This document shows positions 27,219 to 35,853 of a DNA stretch of 40,213 nucleotides, piece by piece. The stretch is from Opitutus sp. GAS368 (lineage in GTDB: Bacteria > Verrucomicrobiota > Verrucomicrobiia > Opitutales > Opitutaceae). Below the pieces are notes generated by a model. That model saw only the letters and a program-made list of their open reading frames with translations. It was not told where the DNA came from and did no database searches. The stretch lies in assembly GCA_945869845.1 (NCBI GenBank), contig CAMBRG010000019.1, positions 1 through 40,213 of the forward strand, given 5' to 3'. Each line of letters opens with the position of its first letter. Within the stretch, counting starts at the first letter, position 1. A program made the position numbers and the translations under genes.

Positions 27219-27328
27219 TCTGGACTTTTTGAATTAGGTCTGGACTTGGCCGTGTCGCCTCGTTCTTGGCTAGACAGTGAGGCGGACTATAAGCCGCTTC
27301 TCTCAAGTCGCGTAAACAAAAAGTCCAG
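27219..27328. promoter_or_regulatory. Candidate AraC operator: 20-bp-spaced direct repeat plus inverted copy
   Basis: TCTGGACTT occurs at 27219-27227 and again at 27239-27247, exactly 20 bp apart, two helical turns and typical for AraC-family half-sites. An inverted copy lies at 27317-27328: CAAAAAGTCCAG is the perfect complement of CTGGACTTTTTG at 27220-27231. The sites are in the 446-bp divergent gap (27127-27572) between the receptor and the glycoside-hydrolase-like gene, about 93 bp before the receptor start and 245 bp before the hydrolase start. The rest of the gap shows no gene I can support. Confidence 0.65.
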
Positions 27329-27572
27329 CGAGCCATGCGGAATGTCTATACGCTCGCCGGACCGGCACGAATACTATCTCGCAGACGATGCCGGTCTCCC
27401 CAGCCGCTCAATTCGCGCCCCACCCCTCAACGCTCGCTCGCCCAAGTTTGCTCATCCCCAAAAAGCAATGTCACTCGCCCGATTGATTCTGGCTTCAAGA
27501 CCGGTCGCTTTCGCTTCGCTCTGCGTGGCCCTCGTCACACTTCACGGATAAATCACGAACGCCCATTGAAAC

Positions 27573-29495
27573 ATGAAAAATAATCGTCCCTTCTTCAACG
27601 CCCTCGCGTGCAAAGTAACCCTCACCGGGCTGATCGGCGCATGTGCACTATGGTCAATTCAGGCCGCTCCGCTCCCCAGTGCCTTTGGCGTGTGGGACCG
27701 GGGCGAGGCCCAAGATCCTCGTGAGCATCCCTACCTGCGGGGAACGGCGTGCGATGCACCGTGGGACGAAGTGGAGAAAAAGCCGGGGCTCTACGACTGG
27801 AGCGCAATGGATCGGGCAATTGAGCGAGCTCATAGGCTCAAGATTTCGCTCTACTTCTCCTTCGAGGCTGGACCGAAAACGCCGGAGTGGGTTTATGCGC
27901 AAGGTGTCCCCAAGGTGGTGACGGACAACGAGAGGCACGCCGATAAATTTCCTCACTACCCCTACTACCTCTCCCCGGAATACAAAACGTATTACCACCG
28001 TTTCCTCACGGCGGTAGCCAAACACATCCGCAGCTACTCGAAGGAAAAACAGGAGCGCATTGCCTTCATCCAAGTCAAGACGGGCTGCACCGGCGACGAA
28101 ACTCCCTATAAAGGAAAGGCGCTTAACGCAAAATACGATTTGCCGAAAAACTCCCCGCAATGGCTCGCGTTCCGGCTGGAGACCTTCGCCTTGTATGCGA
28201 AGCTCTTCGATCAAGGTCCGGATCCGAAAATCAGCCTGCTTTTCGGCGGCATTTCCGGCGACGACGAGAACGGCGGTGAAGGGCAAAACCCGGAAGAATG
28301 GAAATGGGTGACGAGCAATATCACCGGGAGCTTTGGCAGTAAAATAGGTGCACTCTCGCGCGGACATCATTTGAGCGGCGAGCGGACTGCGGTGAACACT
28401 TGGCAACGCTACCTGATCGATCCCAAAGGACCGAGCGTCTTTGCCCGGTCGGAGATGGATCAAACATGGACGAGGCCGTGGTATCAGCTCAACGTCCCGC
28501 TCAACTTTTACTGGGGTGCCATCAATGCCCTGAATTCCGGCCAAAGCATCTGGGACGTCACCAAAGTCGCGATGCAGGTGAGCAAAGAGCAGGGCTTCGA
28601 TTATTCCTTCTATTTCTTCAACAAGTATGCCGGGCAGATTTTTCCGGCGACCGCCACCGACGCGTTCTGTGCCTTGCACAAGGGGTTGGATGCCGCCGAC
28701 ACCAAGGCCTATCCCGAAGCGACGTTTGGGCCTGCCTCTCACAAAAATGTGGAGCGGATGGAGAAGATCGTTGCCGCCTATGCCAAGTATGGCGCGGCCA
28801 TCGACGACCGGAAGATCCTGGCATTCGGGCAGGTCCAACAACGGGGCGACCAAGCCGGATTCAACGACGTAGGCTGGGATATTTGGCCGGACAACTACTC
28901 GCGGTTGCTCGACCAGATCGAGCCCGATGAAACCTCAATCCCGCTCTGGCGCGTCGGCGGAACCATCACTCCGACCTCTCCTATCTACTCCCGGTTTGCC
29001 CGCGGCTTCGAGCATTCCTCGGGGAAAAATGCCCTGTATTTCAAACTCCATGAGGGCTTTTCCCAAGACACGAAGCCCAAAGTCATGTCGATTACCGTCG
29101 TCTGGTATGACGGCCAGGAAGGCTCCACTTGGAAACTCGACTACGACGCTGGCGCTCCAACCATGAAAACCGCGCTCTCAGTGACAGGCAAAGGCGACAA
29201 ACAATGGCACCATGAGGCCGTAACCCTACCCGACGCCGTGTTCCGCCATGGTGGAACCAAAGGCGCTGACTTGGCCTTGGTGAACACGGACGCGAAGGAC
29301 GATACCTTTAGTCTCATCGAAGTGCGCCGGGGAGAGCCCGAAGTTCCGGCGCTACGTCCCCCCACCGAGGTGCGAGCATTTGCCGGCTATGCAAAAGGCA
29401 CCAAGTATGGCGCAGGCGAGAAAGGCGATAAGACCGGCAAAAAAGAAAAGGGCAAAAGGAACAAGGCCGATGCCGTTGAGAAAAAGGAGAATTAA
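27573..29495 (+). CDS. Exported glycoside-hydrolase-like TIM-barrel protein, family unassigned
   Basis: 640 residues with a signal peptide (VTLTGLIGACALWSIQA, about 15-31). The pattern RGTACDAPWDEVEKKPGLYD followed by AMDRAIERAHRLKISLYFSF (56-98) is that of retaining clan GH-A/GH42-type barrels ('W..vEp..G.yd...lD..i..A...gl'). Candidate catalytic acids are E176 in VKTGCTGDET and E294 in FARSEMDQTW, each at a place expected for strands 4 and 7. A C-terminal beta-sandwich-like domain (about 465-590, ITVVWYDGQEGSTWKLDYDA) resembles a carbohydrate-binding module. The last about 33 residues are a lysine-rich tail (GEKGDKTGKKEKGKRNK). It is the first gene of the plus-strand enzyme group. I cannot name a CAZy family or substrate. 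Confidence 0.75.
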   Translation: MKNNRPFFNALACKVTLTGLIGACALWSIQAAPLPSAFGVWDRGEAQDPREHPYLRGTACDAPWDEVEKKPGLYDWSAMDRAIERAHRLKISLYFSFEAGPKTPEWVYAQGVPKVVTDNERHADKFPHYPYYLSPEYKTYYHRFLTAVAKHIRSYSKEKQERIAFIQVKTGCTGDETPYKGKALNAKYDLPKNSPQWLAFRLETFALYAKLFDQGPDPKISLLFGGISGDDENGGEGQNPEEWKWVTSNITGSFGSKIGALSRGHHLSGERTAVNTWQRYLIDPKGPSVFARSEMDQTWTRPWYQLNVPLNFYWGAINALNSGQSIWDVTKVAMQVSKEQGFDYSFYFFNKYAGQIFPATATDAFCALHKGLDAADTKAYPEATFGPASHKNVERMEKIVAAYAKYGAAIDDRKILAFGQVQQRGDQAGFNDVGWDIWPDNYSRLLDQIEPDETSIPLWRVGGTITPTSPIYSRFARGFEHSSGKNALYFKLHEGFSQDTKPKVMSITVVWYDGQEGSTWKLDYDAGAPTMKTALSVTGKGDKQWHHEAVTLPDAVFRHGGTKGADLALVNTDAKDDTFSLIEVRRGEPEVPALRPPTEVRAFAGYAKGTKYGAGEKGDKTGKKEKGKRNKADAVEKKEN

Positions 29496-29531
29496 CCGAA
29501 CCCGTCGGTTTCGAATACCACGAATTACACT

Positions 29532-30998
29532 ATGAAAAATCCCCTCAACATCATCACCCTGGCCGCGCTTTTGCTCACTTCGCCGGCCGCACTCCCGGCC
29601 GCCGGGCCTGCTCAGCCGCCCGCCCAACCCAACATTATCTACATCCTGCTGGATGACGCCGGCTATGGCGATTTCGGCTGTTACGGCCAAAAGACGCTGC
29701 GCACACCGAACATCGACCGCCTGGCGAGCGAAGGCATGAAGTTCACGCGGCACTACGCCGGCTCCACGGTCTGCGCCCCCTCGCGTTGCGTGCTGATGAC
29801 CGGCCTGCACACCGGCCACAGCCGCATTCGCGCCAATGGCCCCAGTCACTTGCCAGACACGGATCTCAACGTGGCCCGGTTGCTCAAGGATGCGGGCTAC
29901 CTCACCGCGTGCATCGGAAAATACGGCCTTGGCATGCCTCTGCCCCCGGATGATCCGCAGAAAAAAGGCTTCGATTATTTCTTCGGCTACGTCGACACGG
30001 CCCACGCGCACAATGGTTACCCCACCCACCTCTTTCGCAACGGGGCCAAGATGTCGTTCGACAACCGGATTATTCCCGGCTCGGAAAACAAACCCGGCAC
30101 CGGTGTGGCCCCGATCGACGGCCGGAAACACTGGGCACCCCAAATTTTGGCTGACGATGTGCAGCGGTATCTCGACGAGCGCGCAAAGGACCGCAGCAAG
30201 CCGTTCTTTCTCTATTATACGCCCATTCTTCCCCATGCGAACAACGAGGCGGACGAAACGTCCCCGCTTGGCCACGGCATGGAAGCACCCGCCGACGCCG
30301 AGTTCGCCGGGCGCGACTGGCCTCCGGTAGAAAAAGCTTTCGCCAGCGCCATGAAATTCGTCGACCGCGACGTGGGGGCAGTGATGGCGCAACTGAAGGC
30401 TCTGAACCTGGATCAGACTACGATCGTCATGTTCTCCAGCGACAACGGTCCCCATCAGGAGGGCGGTCACAAGGCGGCGTTTTTCCAGAGTAGCGGCGGC
30501 CTCACCGGGACGAAGCGCGACCTCACCGAAGGCGGCGTGCGCGTGCCGTTCATCGTGCGCTGGCCCGGCAAGATCAAACCCGGCACCGTCAACGAGCACG
30601 TCAGCGGCTTTCAGGACCTGATGCCCACGGCGGCCGACCTCGCCGGCGTCAAGATCACGGCGGAGTGCGACGGTGTTTCATTCCTGCCGACCCTGCTCGG
30701 AAACAACGCGCAACAGAAGCAGCACCCCTATCTCTATTGGAATTTCAGCGAACAAGGCGGCAAACGCTCGGTGCTCAAGTGGCCGTGGAAGCTCATTCAC
30801 CGCAATACCGCCTCCGCAGATACATCCGCCCAATCCTCCGCCAAGAAAAATAAGTCTGCTGAGGGCAAATCGCTTATCGTTGAACTGTTCAACTTGGACC
30901 GCGACTCCACCGAATCGAACAATGCCGCGAGTGCGAACCCGCGGATCGTCGAGGAACTCACCGCCTACATGCAGCAGGCCTGGCGCGATCCCAAGTAA
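29532..30998 (+). CDS. Exported sulfatase (family S1, arylsulfatase-like)
   Basis: 488 residues with a signal peptide (IITLAALLLTSPAALPAAG). Metal-binding start NIIYILLDDAGYGDFGCYG (34-52). FGly site CAPSRCVLMTGLHTGHSR (81-98), C81 modified. GKYGLGMP carries the catalytic lysine, and the second metal site is FSSDNGPHQEGGH. The YGDFGCYG plus CAPSR.....GLHTGHSR.R pattern is the AtsA/GALNS-like type (often SulfAtlas S1_16/S1_19-like, from memory). A serine/lysine-rich insert (SAQSSAKKNKSAEGKS, about 439-454) interrupts the C-terminal subdomain. It follows the glycoside-hydrolase-like gene by 36 bp and should remove sulfate esters from the locus' glycan in the periplasm or outside. Confidence 0.94.
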   Translation: MKNPLNIITLAALLLTSPAALPAAGPAQPPAQPNIIYILLDDAGYGDFGCYGQKTLRTPNIDRLASEGMKFTRHYAGSTVCAPSRCVLMTGLHTGHSRIRANGPSHLPDTDLNVARLLKDAGYLTACIGKYGLGMPLPPDDPQKKGFDYFFGYVDTAHAHNGYPTHLFRNGAKMSFDNRIIPGSENKPGTGVAPIDGRKHWAPQILADDVQRYLDERAKDRSKPFFLYYTPILPHANNEADETSPLGHGMEAPADAEFAGRDWPPVEKAFASAMKFVDRDVGAVMAQLKALNLDQTTIVMFSSDNGPHQEGGHKAAFFQSSGGLTGTKRDLTEGGVRVPFIVRWPGKIKPGTVNEHVSGFQDLMPTAADLAGVKITAECDGVSFLPTLLGNNAQQKQHPYLYWNFSEQGGKRSVLKWPWKLIHRNTASADTSAQSSAKKNKSAEGKSLIVELFNLDRDSTESNNAASANPRIVEELTAYMQQAWRDPK

Positions 30999-31056
30999 CC
31001 ACCCGGAGTCCGCAACTGGAACTCTGCCCCTAGATACCCACCCTATTTTCCGGCCC

Positions 31057-32562
31057 ATGAAATCCCCTTCACTCTTCCTCGCGCTGACCGCGCTGACCCT
31101 GACGCCTCACTTCGCTCTAGCGGCGGCAGCGGCAACCGCGGTCCGGCCCAATGTTCTGTTCATCATCGCGGACGATGCGTCCCGCCATTTCGGCGAAGCT
31201 TATGGCTGCACTTGGGTGAAGACGCCGAACATCGACCGTCTAACAAGACAGGGCTTGGTCTTTGACAATGCCTATACGCCGACGTCGAAGTGCGCACCGT
31301 CCCGCGCCGCCATCCTCACCGGGCGCAATCCGTGGCAACTCGAAGATGCGGCGAATCATCAGCCGTATTTTCCGGCAAAGTTCATGGCTTTCAGCGAAGC
31401 CCTCGCCAAGGCCGGCATCGCCTGCGGCTCCGCCGGTAAGACGTGGGGTCCGGGCGAAGCAAAGATGGCCGACGGCAGCCCGCGAAATTTCGGCCTCCGG
31501 GGGCATGGCGTCGTCACCGATCGCGAGCCGGGCGCCGCACTCGCTGCCTTTCTCAAAACCCGCGCCCCCGGTCAGCCGTTTTTTTATTGGTTCGGCAGCC
31601 ATTATCCTCACCGGGGCTACAAACCGGATTCAGGCATCGCGGCCGGCAAGAGGCCCACCGACATCGACCGCGTCCCCGCGTATTGGCCCGACAACGATGC
31701 CGTGCGCCGCGACATGCTCGACTACGCGATCGAGATCGAAGCCTACGACGCGCAGATTGGATCGCTGCTCGCCGCACTCGAGGAGAGCGGGGAAGCCAAG
31801 AACACCTTGATCATCGTCACGTCGGATCACGGCATGCCCTTTCCCCGCGTGAAGGGGCACACCTATGACGATGCGCACCACATTCCTTTCATTGTGACAT
31901 GGCCCGGGCGAGTCGGGCAGCCGGGCGGCCGAGTCGCCGACTTCATCAGTTTCATCGACCTAGCGCCGACCTTTCTCGAACTGTTCGGCATCAACGGCAC
32001 CGCGCAAGGCATGGCGCCCATGACCGGCCGCAGCTTCACCGATTTGCTGCGCGGCCAGGCGAAGGCCGACCGCGGGTTTGTGATTGTCGGGCGCGAGCGC
32101 AACGACGTGCTGGCGCGCCCCGGTTCCCCGGCGGGACTCGGGTATCCTACGCGCGCCATCCGTGCGGGCTCGCTTTTTTACGTGCAAAACTTCGCGCCCG
32201 ACCGCTGGCCGTGCGGCAACCCTGAACTTGGTTTGAAGGACACCGACGCCAGTCCCTCCAAGACCCTGCTGACCGAGCGCGGCGAGTCGGATCCGTTCTG
32301 GCAACACGCCTACGGCAAACGCACCGCCGAACAGTTATTCGACCTCAGCAAAGATCCCGATTGCGTGACCAACCTCGCCGGCCAGCCCGCTTACGCCGCG
32401 AACCTCTCCACCTTGCGGGCCCAACTGATGTCTGAACTTAAACGCCAAGAAGACCCGCGTGCACTCGGCCGGGGAGACACGTTTGACCAGTATCCTTCGC
32501 CCCGGGTCGGCGGAACGGGCGAGCAGCAGAATCGAAACGCGAAAAAGAAAGCCCAGCCGTGA
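31057..32562 (+). CDS. Exported sulfatase (N-sulfoglucosamine sulfohydrolase-like, family S1)
   Basis: 501 residues starting at the ATG at 31057. The open frame extends upstream, but only through the previous sulfatase gene. A signal peptide (SLFLALTALTLTPHFALAAA) is followed by VLFIIADDASRHFGEAYGC (33-51), then TPNIDRL, FGly site CAPSRAAILTGRNPWQLEDA (79-98, C79 modified) and the catalytic region GSAGKTWGPG. The second metal site is VTSDHGMPFPRVKGHTYDDA. The C-terminal RAIRAGSLFYVQNFAPDRWP resembles heparan N-sulfatase-like proteins (S1_8-like), but the substrate may be an O-sulfate. The C-terminus ends in a short basic tail (NRNAKKKAQP). It precedes the esterase gene by 11 bp. Confidence 0.93.
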   Translation: MKSPSLFLALTALTLTPHFALAAAAATAVRPNVLFIIADDASRHFGEAYGCTWVKTPNIDRLTRQGLVFDNAYTPTSKCAPSRAAILTGRNPWQLEDAANHQPYFPAKFMAFSEALAKAGIACGSAGKTWGPGEAKMADGSPRNFGLRGHGVVTDREPGAALAAFLKTRAPGQPFFYWFGSHYPHRGYKPDSGIAAGKRPTDIDRVPAYWPDNDAVRRDMLDYAIEIEAYDAQIGSLLAALEESGEAKNTLIIVTSDHGMPFPRVKGHTYDDAHHIPFIVTWPGRVGQPGGRVADFISFIDLAPTFLELFGINGTAQGMAPMTGRSFTDLLRGQAKADRGFVIVGRERNDVLARPGSPAGLGYPTRAIRAGSLFYVQNFAPDRWPCGNPELGLKDTDASPSKTLLTERGESDPFWQHAYGKRTAEQLFDLSKDPDCVTNLAGQPAYAANLSTLRAQLMSELKRQEDPRALGRGDTFDQYPSPRVGGTGEQQNRNAKKKAQP

Positions 32563-32573
32563 CAGGACCCACC

Positions 32574-33692
32574 ATGATGCCCCGTTTCTTTCCCCTCCTG
32601 CTCGCCGCCTGCCTCGCGTCGCCATTGCCCGCGCAAGAGGACGAGAATCAAGGGAATCGCGCGGCCGAGTTGAACAATGCCCCGGCGATTTCAAAGGACG
32701 GCCGAGTTACCTTCACGCTGACCGCGCCCAAGGCCTCGGTGGTTTCGCTAGGTGGCGATTGGGGCGGTGGCCGCACGCCCATGACCAAGGACGGCCTGGG
32801 AAACTGGACCGCCACCGTGCCCCTCCGCCCGCAGATTTATTCCTACACGTTTCTCGTCGACGGCGTGAGGACGCTCGATCCGGCCAACCCTCAGCTCAAA
32901 CTGGGTCGCGTTGCCACCGCGAGCTCGGTGGAAGTGCCGGGCACTCCGGCGATGCCGTGGGAGATGCGCGACGTGCCCCACGGCGCGATCACCACCCTCA
33001 CGTATCATTCCACCGCCGCAGGCGACCAGCGGCGGGTCACGATCTACACACCGCCCGGCTATCGCCCGGATCAGGCGACCAAGCTTCCGGTGCTCTATCT
33101 TTTGCACGGCAACGGCGAAACCGAAAGCGGCTGGGTGCACTACGGTCGGGCCCACCTGATTGCCGACAGCCTGTTGGCCGAAGGACGGATGCAGCCCATG
33201 CTCATTGTCATGCCGAAGGGCCACACCTACCCACCGGGCGAAAAGCCCACGCCCGGGGTGCGACCGACGAACGTCTTCCCGGCGGACCTCCTGGGGACCA
33301 TCGTGCCGCTCGTGGAGCAGACGTTTCGGGTGCGGACCGACCAGCCCGGCCGCGCCATCATGGGATTGTCGATGGGCGGCGCGCAGTCGCTCAGCATCGG
33401 CTTGGGTCATCTCGACCGCTTCAGTCATGTGGGCGTCTTCAGTGCCGGCGGAAGCCACGCGGCGGAGGTGTTGGCGCGGGTCGCCGCGGCTCCCGGCTCC
33501 GCCAACGAAAAGCTCAAGCTGCTCTGGATCGGCTGCGGGCGCGAGGATCGCGGCTTCGCCGGCGTGGAAAAACTGGCCGCCGATCTGACGCAGGCCGGCA
33601 TCCGGTTCACATTCCGACCGACCGCCGGGGCCCACACCTGGCTCAACTGGCGCGAGTATCTGGTCGAAACCTTGCCGCTGTTGTTCCGCTGA
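32574..33692 (+). CDS. Exported esterase with N-terminal E-set domain (CE1/esterase D-like)
   Basis: 372 residues. The ATG at 32574 is preferred: AGGA lies 5 bp upstream, though a GTG at 32559 overlaps the sulfatase stop by 4 bp and is an alternative. After the signal peptide (FFPLLLAACLASPLPAQ) comes an immunoglobulin/CBM48-like domain (VTFTLTAPKASVVSLGGDWG, NWTATVPLRPQIYSYTFLVD; about 44-100). The alpha/beta-hydrolase follows, with LPVLYLLHGNGETESGW (171-187), nucleophile S266 in IMGLSMGGAQS and H354 in GAHTWLNWREYL. The order matches feruloyl/acetyl-xylan esterase-type CE1 proteins and enterochelin-esterase relatives. In this locus it probably removes acyl groups from the glycan. The ester cleaved is unknown. 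Confidence 0.9.
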   Translation: MMPRFFPLLLAACLASPLPAQEDENQGNRAAELNNAPAISKDGRVTFTLTAPKASVVSLGGDWGGGRTPMTKDGLGNWTATVPLRPQIYSYTFLVDGVRTLDPANPQLKLGRVATASSVEVPGTPAMPWEMRDVPHGAITTLTYHSTAAGDQRRVTIYTPPGYRPDQATKLPVLYLLHGNGETESGWVHYGRAHLIADSLLAEGRMQPMLIVMPKGHTYPPGEKPTPGVRPTNVFPADLLGTIVPLVEQTFRVRTDQPGRAIMGLSMGGAQSLSIGLGHLDRFSHVGVFSAGGSHAAEVLARVAAAPGSANEKLKLLWIGCGREDRGFAGVEKLAADLTQAGIRFTFRPTAGAHTWLNWREYLVETLPLLFR

Positions 33693-33716
33693 TTCACCCC
33701 ACCCTCGTCTCCTCCT

Positions 33717-35807
33717 ATGCACCATCCCATGTTCCGAATTCTGGCGGCCCTGATCGGCTTCGCCCTCGCCCGGATCGCCGGCGCCGCCACGCCTGCGGTG
33801 GAGCATGTCCCCGGTGGAGCCGAGTTTTCCCTGCGTTGGGGAACCGCAGCGCACATCGCCGATGTCACGTTCTCCCTTCGCGTCAACGGCCAGTGGATTC
33901 ACGGCGAGGCTTTTCCCCGCCGTGAATGGACGTCCGCTTCCGGCCGACACGTGCTGCGCTGCTCCGGCCTGCCCCCGCTGGAGGAGTTTGTCCTGACGAT
34001 CGAGACCGCCGCTGATCGCCCCTATGTGATCGTGAACGCGGGACTCACCGCCCGCGATCAATTCGAGTTGGGCGGCGTGCGCGTGCTGACCCGCAAAGGC
34101 GAGGCCGCCAATCTCCCCGTCACCCGGGCCGATCCGGGTTGGACGGTTTTCTCCGAAGCTCTGCACTCCCCCGACCACGGGCGGATCTTCACGGTCGCGC
34201 AGATGGCCGACCTGAAGCCCGGCCGGCGAGGCGATCCACGCAACGCCTATTGGGTGTCGACGCTTCAGCACGACGTGAAGAACCAGACCTATGCTTTTGC
34301 CGCATTGAAAGGCGAACTCTGGCCGACCTCCTTCGAGTGGCGGACCTCCGCGCAGGGAGCGCTGGACGTCTCCCACCGCAGCGGCAGTCCCGAGGGACTC
34401 GAGAAGATTCTCGTCAAGTCGGGCCGGGCAATCGCGGTGGATCCCGTGCTCGTGGGATTCTGGGAAAACCGGCGGCCGACCCAGGTGCTGGCCGAGGTGG
34501 GACGGATCATGGGAGAAAGCCTCCGGATGGGACGCCCGATGAAGCCTATCGAACCCGGCTGGAGCACTTGGCACTCGTATGGCCGCGAAATCACCGCCGA
34601 CGGCGTGATGAGAGCGGCGCGGTTCATGCGGGACGAACTCTACGACGCCGGCTATCGCTACATCCAACTCGACGGCGGTTGGTGGACCGTGCCGGGCTCG
34701 TATGTGGTGAACACGGATTTTCCCCGCGGCATCCGCGATCTCTCGAATCAGATCACCGACCTCGGCCTGAAGTTCGGGCTCCACATCAGTCCGTTGCGGG
34801 TGAATCCCACCGACCCCTATTGGAAAAATCATCCCGACTGGTTGGTCTCGCCTTACAACAAGAAGCCGATCGATCCGCACGACGCCGAGATGATGACCTC
34901 GCTGGGCATGATGTATCTCGACGGCAGCCATCCCGACGTGCCGCCCTATCTGGCCGGACAGTTCAAGCAGATGGTCGAGGACTACAAGCCGACCTTCATG
35001 AAGTGGGACCATCACTACGGCGGCCTCGAGGAGGCGCCGCGGCACGATCCCACCATGACCGGCCTCCAGGCGCACAACCGGGCGGTGCGCATGATCCGCG
35101 CGGCCCTGCCGGCGGATCTCGTCGTCACGCGGAGCATGGGCTGGCTCTTCGGCGCGATCGAGTGCTACGACGCCGTGCGGATCGGCAACGACATCAACCA
35201 CACGGGCGTCCGGAGCGCGGCCGAGCCGTATGCGAATATCACTTACGGCCAGACCACCGGCTCGATCGCCGAGGTGCCGTTGGGCCGCGACTTCCAGGGC
35301 CTGATCCGCTTCGCCCGGGCGGCGGCGCAAAATTACTACATTCATAACCACATCGCGATCTGCGACCCCGACGCCTTCTTCACCTCGCCGCAATACACGC
35401 TGGAAGAAGCGCGCTGCCATATCACCGTGCAGGCGCTGATGGGCGGCTTTCTTTTCGGCGGCGACCGCATCGAGTCGCTCCCGAAAGATCGCCTCGACCT
35501 GTATCGCCACAAGCCGTTGCTCGACGTGTGGCGCTCCGGCAAGCACGCGGTGCCGCTCGATCTCTTTTCCGGCGCCGACATCCCCCGGATCTGGAAGCTC
35601 GAATTACCCGACCGCACCGTGTTCGGATTTTTCAACTGGATCGATGCAGCCGTCGAATCGACATGGTCCCTGCGCGACCTAGAACTCGGCACCGGGACCT
35701 ACCGGCTCACCGATCTTTGGAGCGGACAGCCGGTCGCGCTGGGCCAAAGCGGCCTGACTCTGCCCATGGCGCCGCATACGGTGCGATTGATCGAATTCCG
35801 CCAATGA
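33717..35807 (+). CDS. Exported alpha-galactosidase-like glycoside hydrolase (GH36/clan GH-D)
   Basis: 696 residues with a signal peptide (FRILAALIGFALARIAGAA). The N-terminal half (about 25-270) is a beta-sandwich supersandwich-like domain. The barrel begins EPGWSTWHSYGREITADGV (279-297), with RYIQLDGGW (314-322). The nucleophile is D431 in FMKWDHHYGG and the acid/base D492 in AVRIGNDINH, matching the clan GH-D pattern KWD...R.(G/S).D. A C-terminal beta domain (FGFFNWIDAAVESTWSLRDL, VALGQSGLTLPMAPHTVRLI) closes it. An alpha-galactosidase/alpha-N-acetylgalactosaminidase activity is expected from the family, but GH27, GH31-like and GH97 relatives share parts of this pattern. It follows the esterase by 24 bp. 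Confidence 0.88.
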   Translation: MHHPMFRILAALIGFALARIAGAATPAVEHVPGGAEFSLRWGTAAHIADVTFSLRVNGQWIHGEAFPRREWTSASGRHVLRCSGLPPLEEFVLTIETAADRPYVIVNAGLTARDQFELGGVRVLTRKGEAANLPVTRADPGWTVFSEALHSPDHGRIFTVAQMADLKPGRRGDPRNAYWVSTLQHDVKNQTYAFAALKGELWPTSFEWRTSAQGALDVSHRSGSPEGLEKILVKSGRAIAVDPVLVGFWENRRPTQVLAEVGRIMGESLRMGRPMKPIEPGWSTWHSYGREITADGVMRAARFMRDELYDAGYRYIQLDGGWWTVPGSYVVNTDFPRGIRDLSNQITDLGLKFGLHISPLRVNPTDPYWKNHPDWLVSPYNKKPIDPHDAEMMTSLGMMYLDGSHPDVPPYLAGQFKQMVEDYKPTFMKWDHHYGGLEEAPRHDPTMTGLQAHNRAVRMIRAALPADLVVTRSMGWLFGAIECYDAVRIGNDINHTGVRSAAEPYANITYGQTTGSIAEVPLGRDFQGLIRFARAAAQNYYIHNHIAICDPDAFFTSPQYTLEEARCHITVQALMGGFLFGGDRIESLPKDRLDLYRHKPLLDVWRSGKHAVPLDLFSGADIPRIWKLELPDRTVFGFFNWIDAAVESTWSLRDLELGTGTYRLTDLWSGQPVALGQSGLTLPMAPHTVRLIEFRQ

Positions 35808-35853
35808 ACGCGGCTCCCACCTTCGCGCCGCCCTCCCCCTGAAACCCGCTTCT

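Noticed and set aside
27246-27551. 101-residue ORF in the divergent promoter region
   Set aside because: It contains the candidate operator sequence, has no recognisable domain and atypical composition.
30673-31056. N-terminal extension of the second exported sulfatase
   Set aside because: It overlaps the preceding sulfatase gene in another frame and would bury the obvious signal peptide that begins at 31057.
32748-35546. 932-residue minus-strand ORF opposite the esterase and alpha-galactosidase genes
   Set aside because: It is rich in His, Arg and Gly, has no family motifs, and mirrors two well-supported plus-strand genes, as expected in GC-rich DNA.
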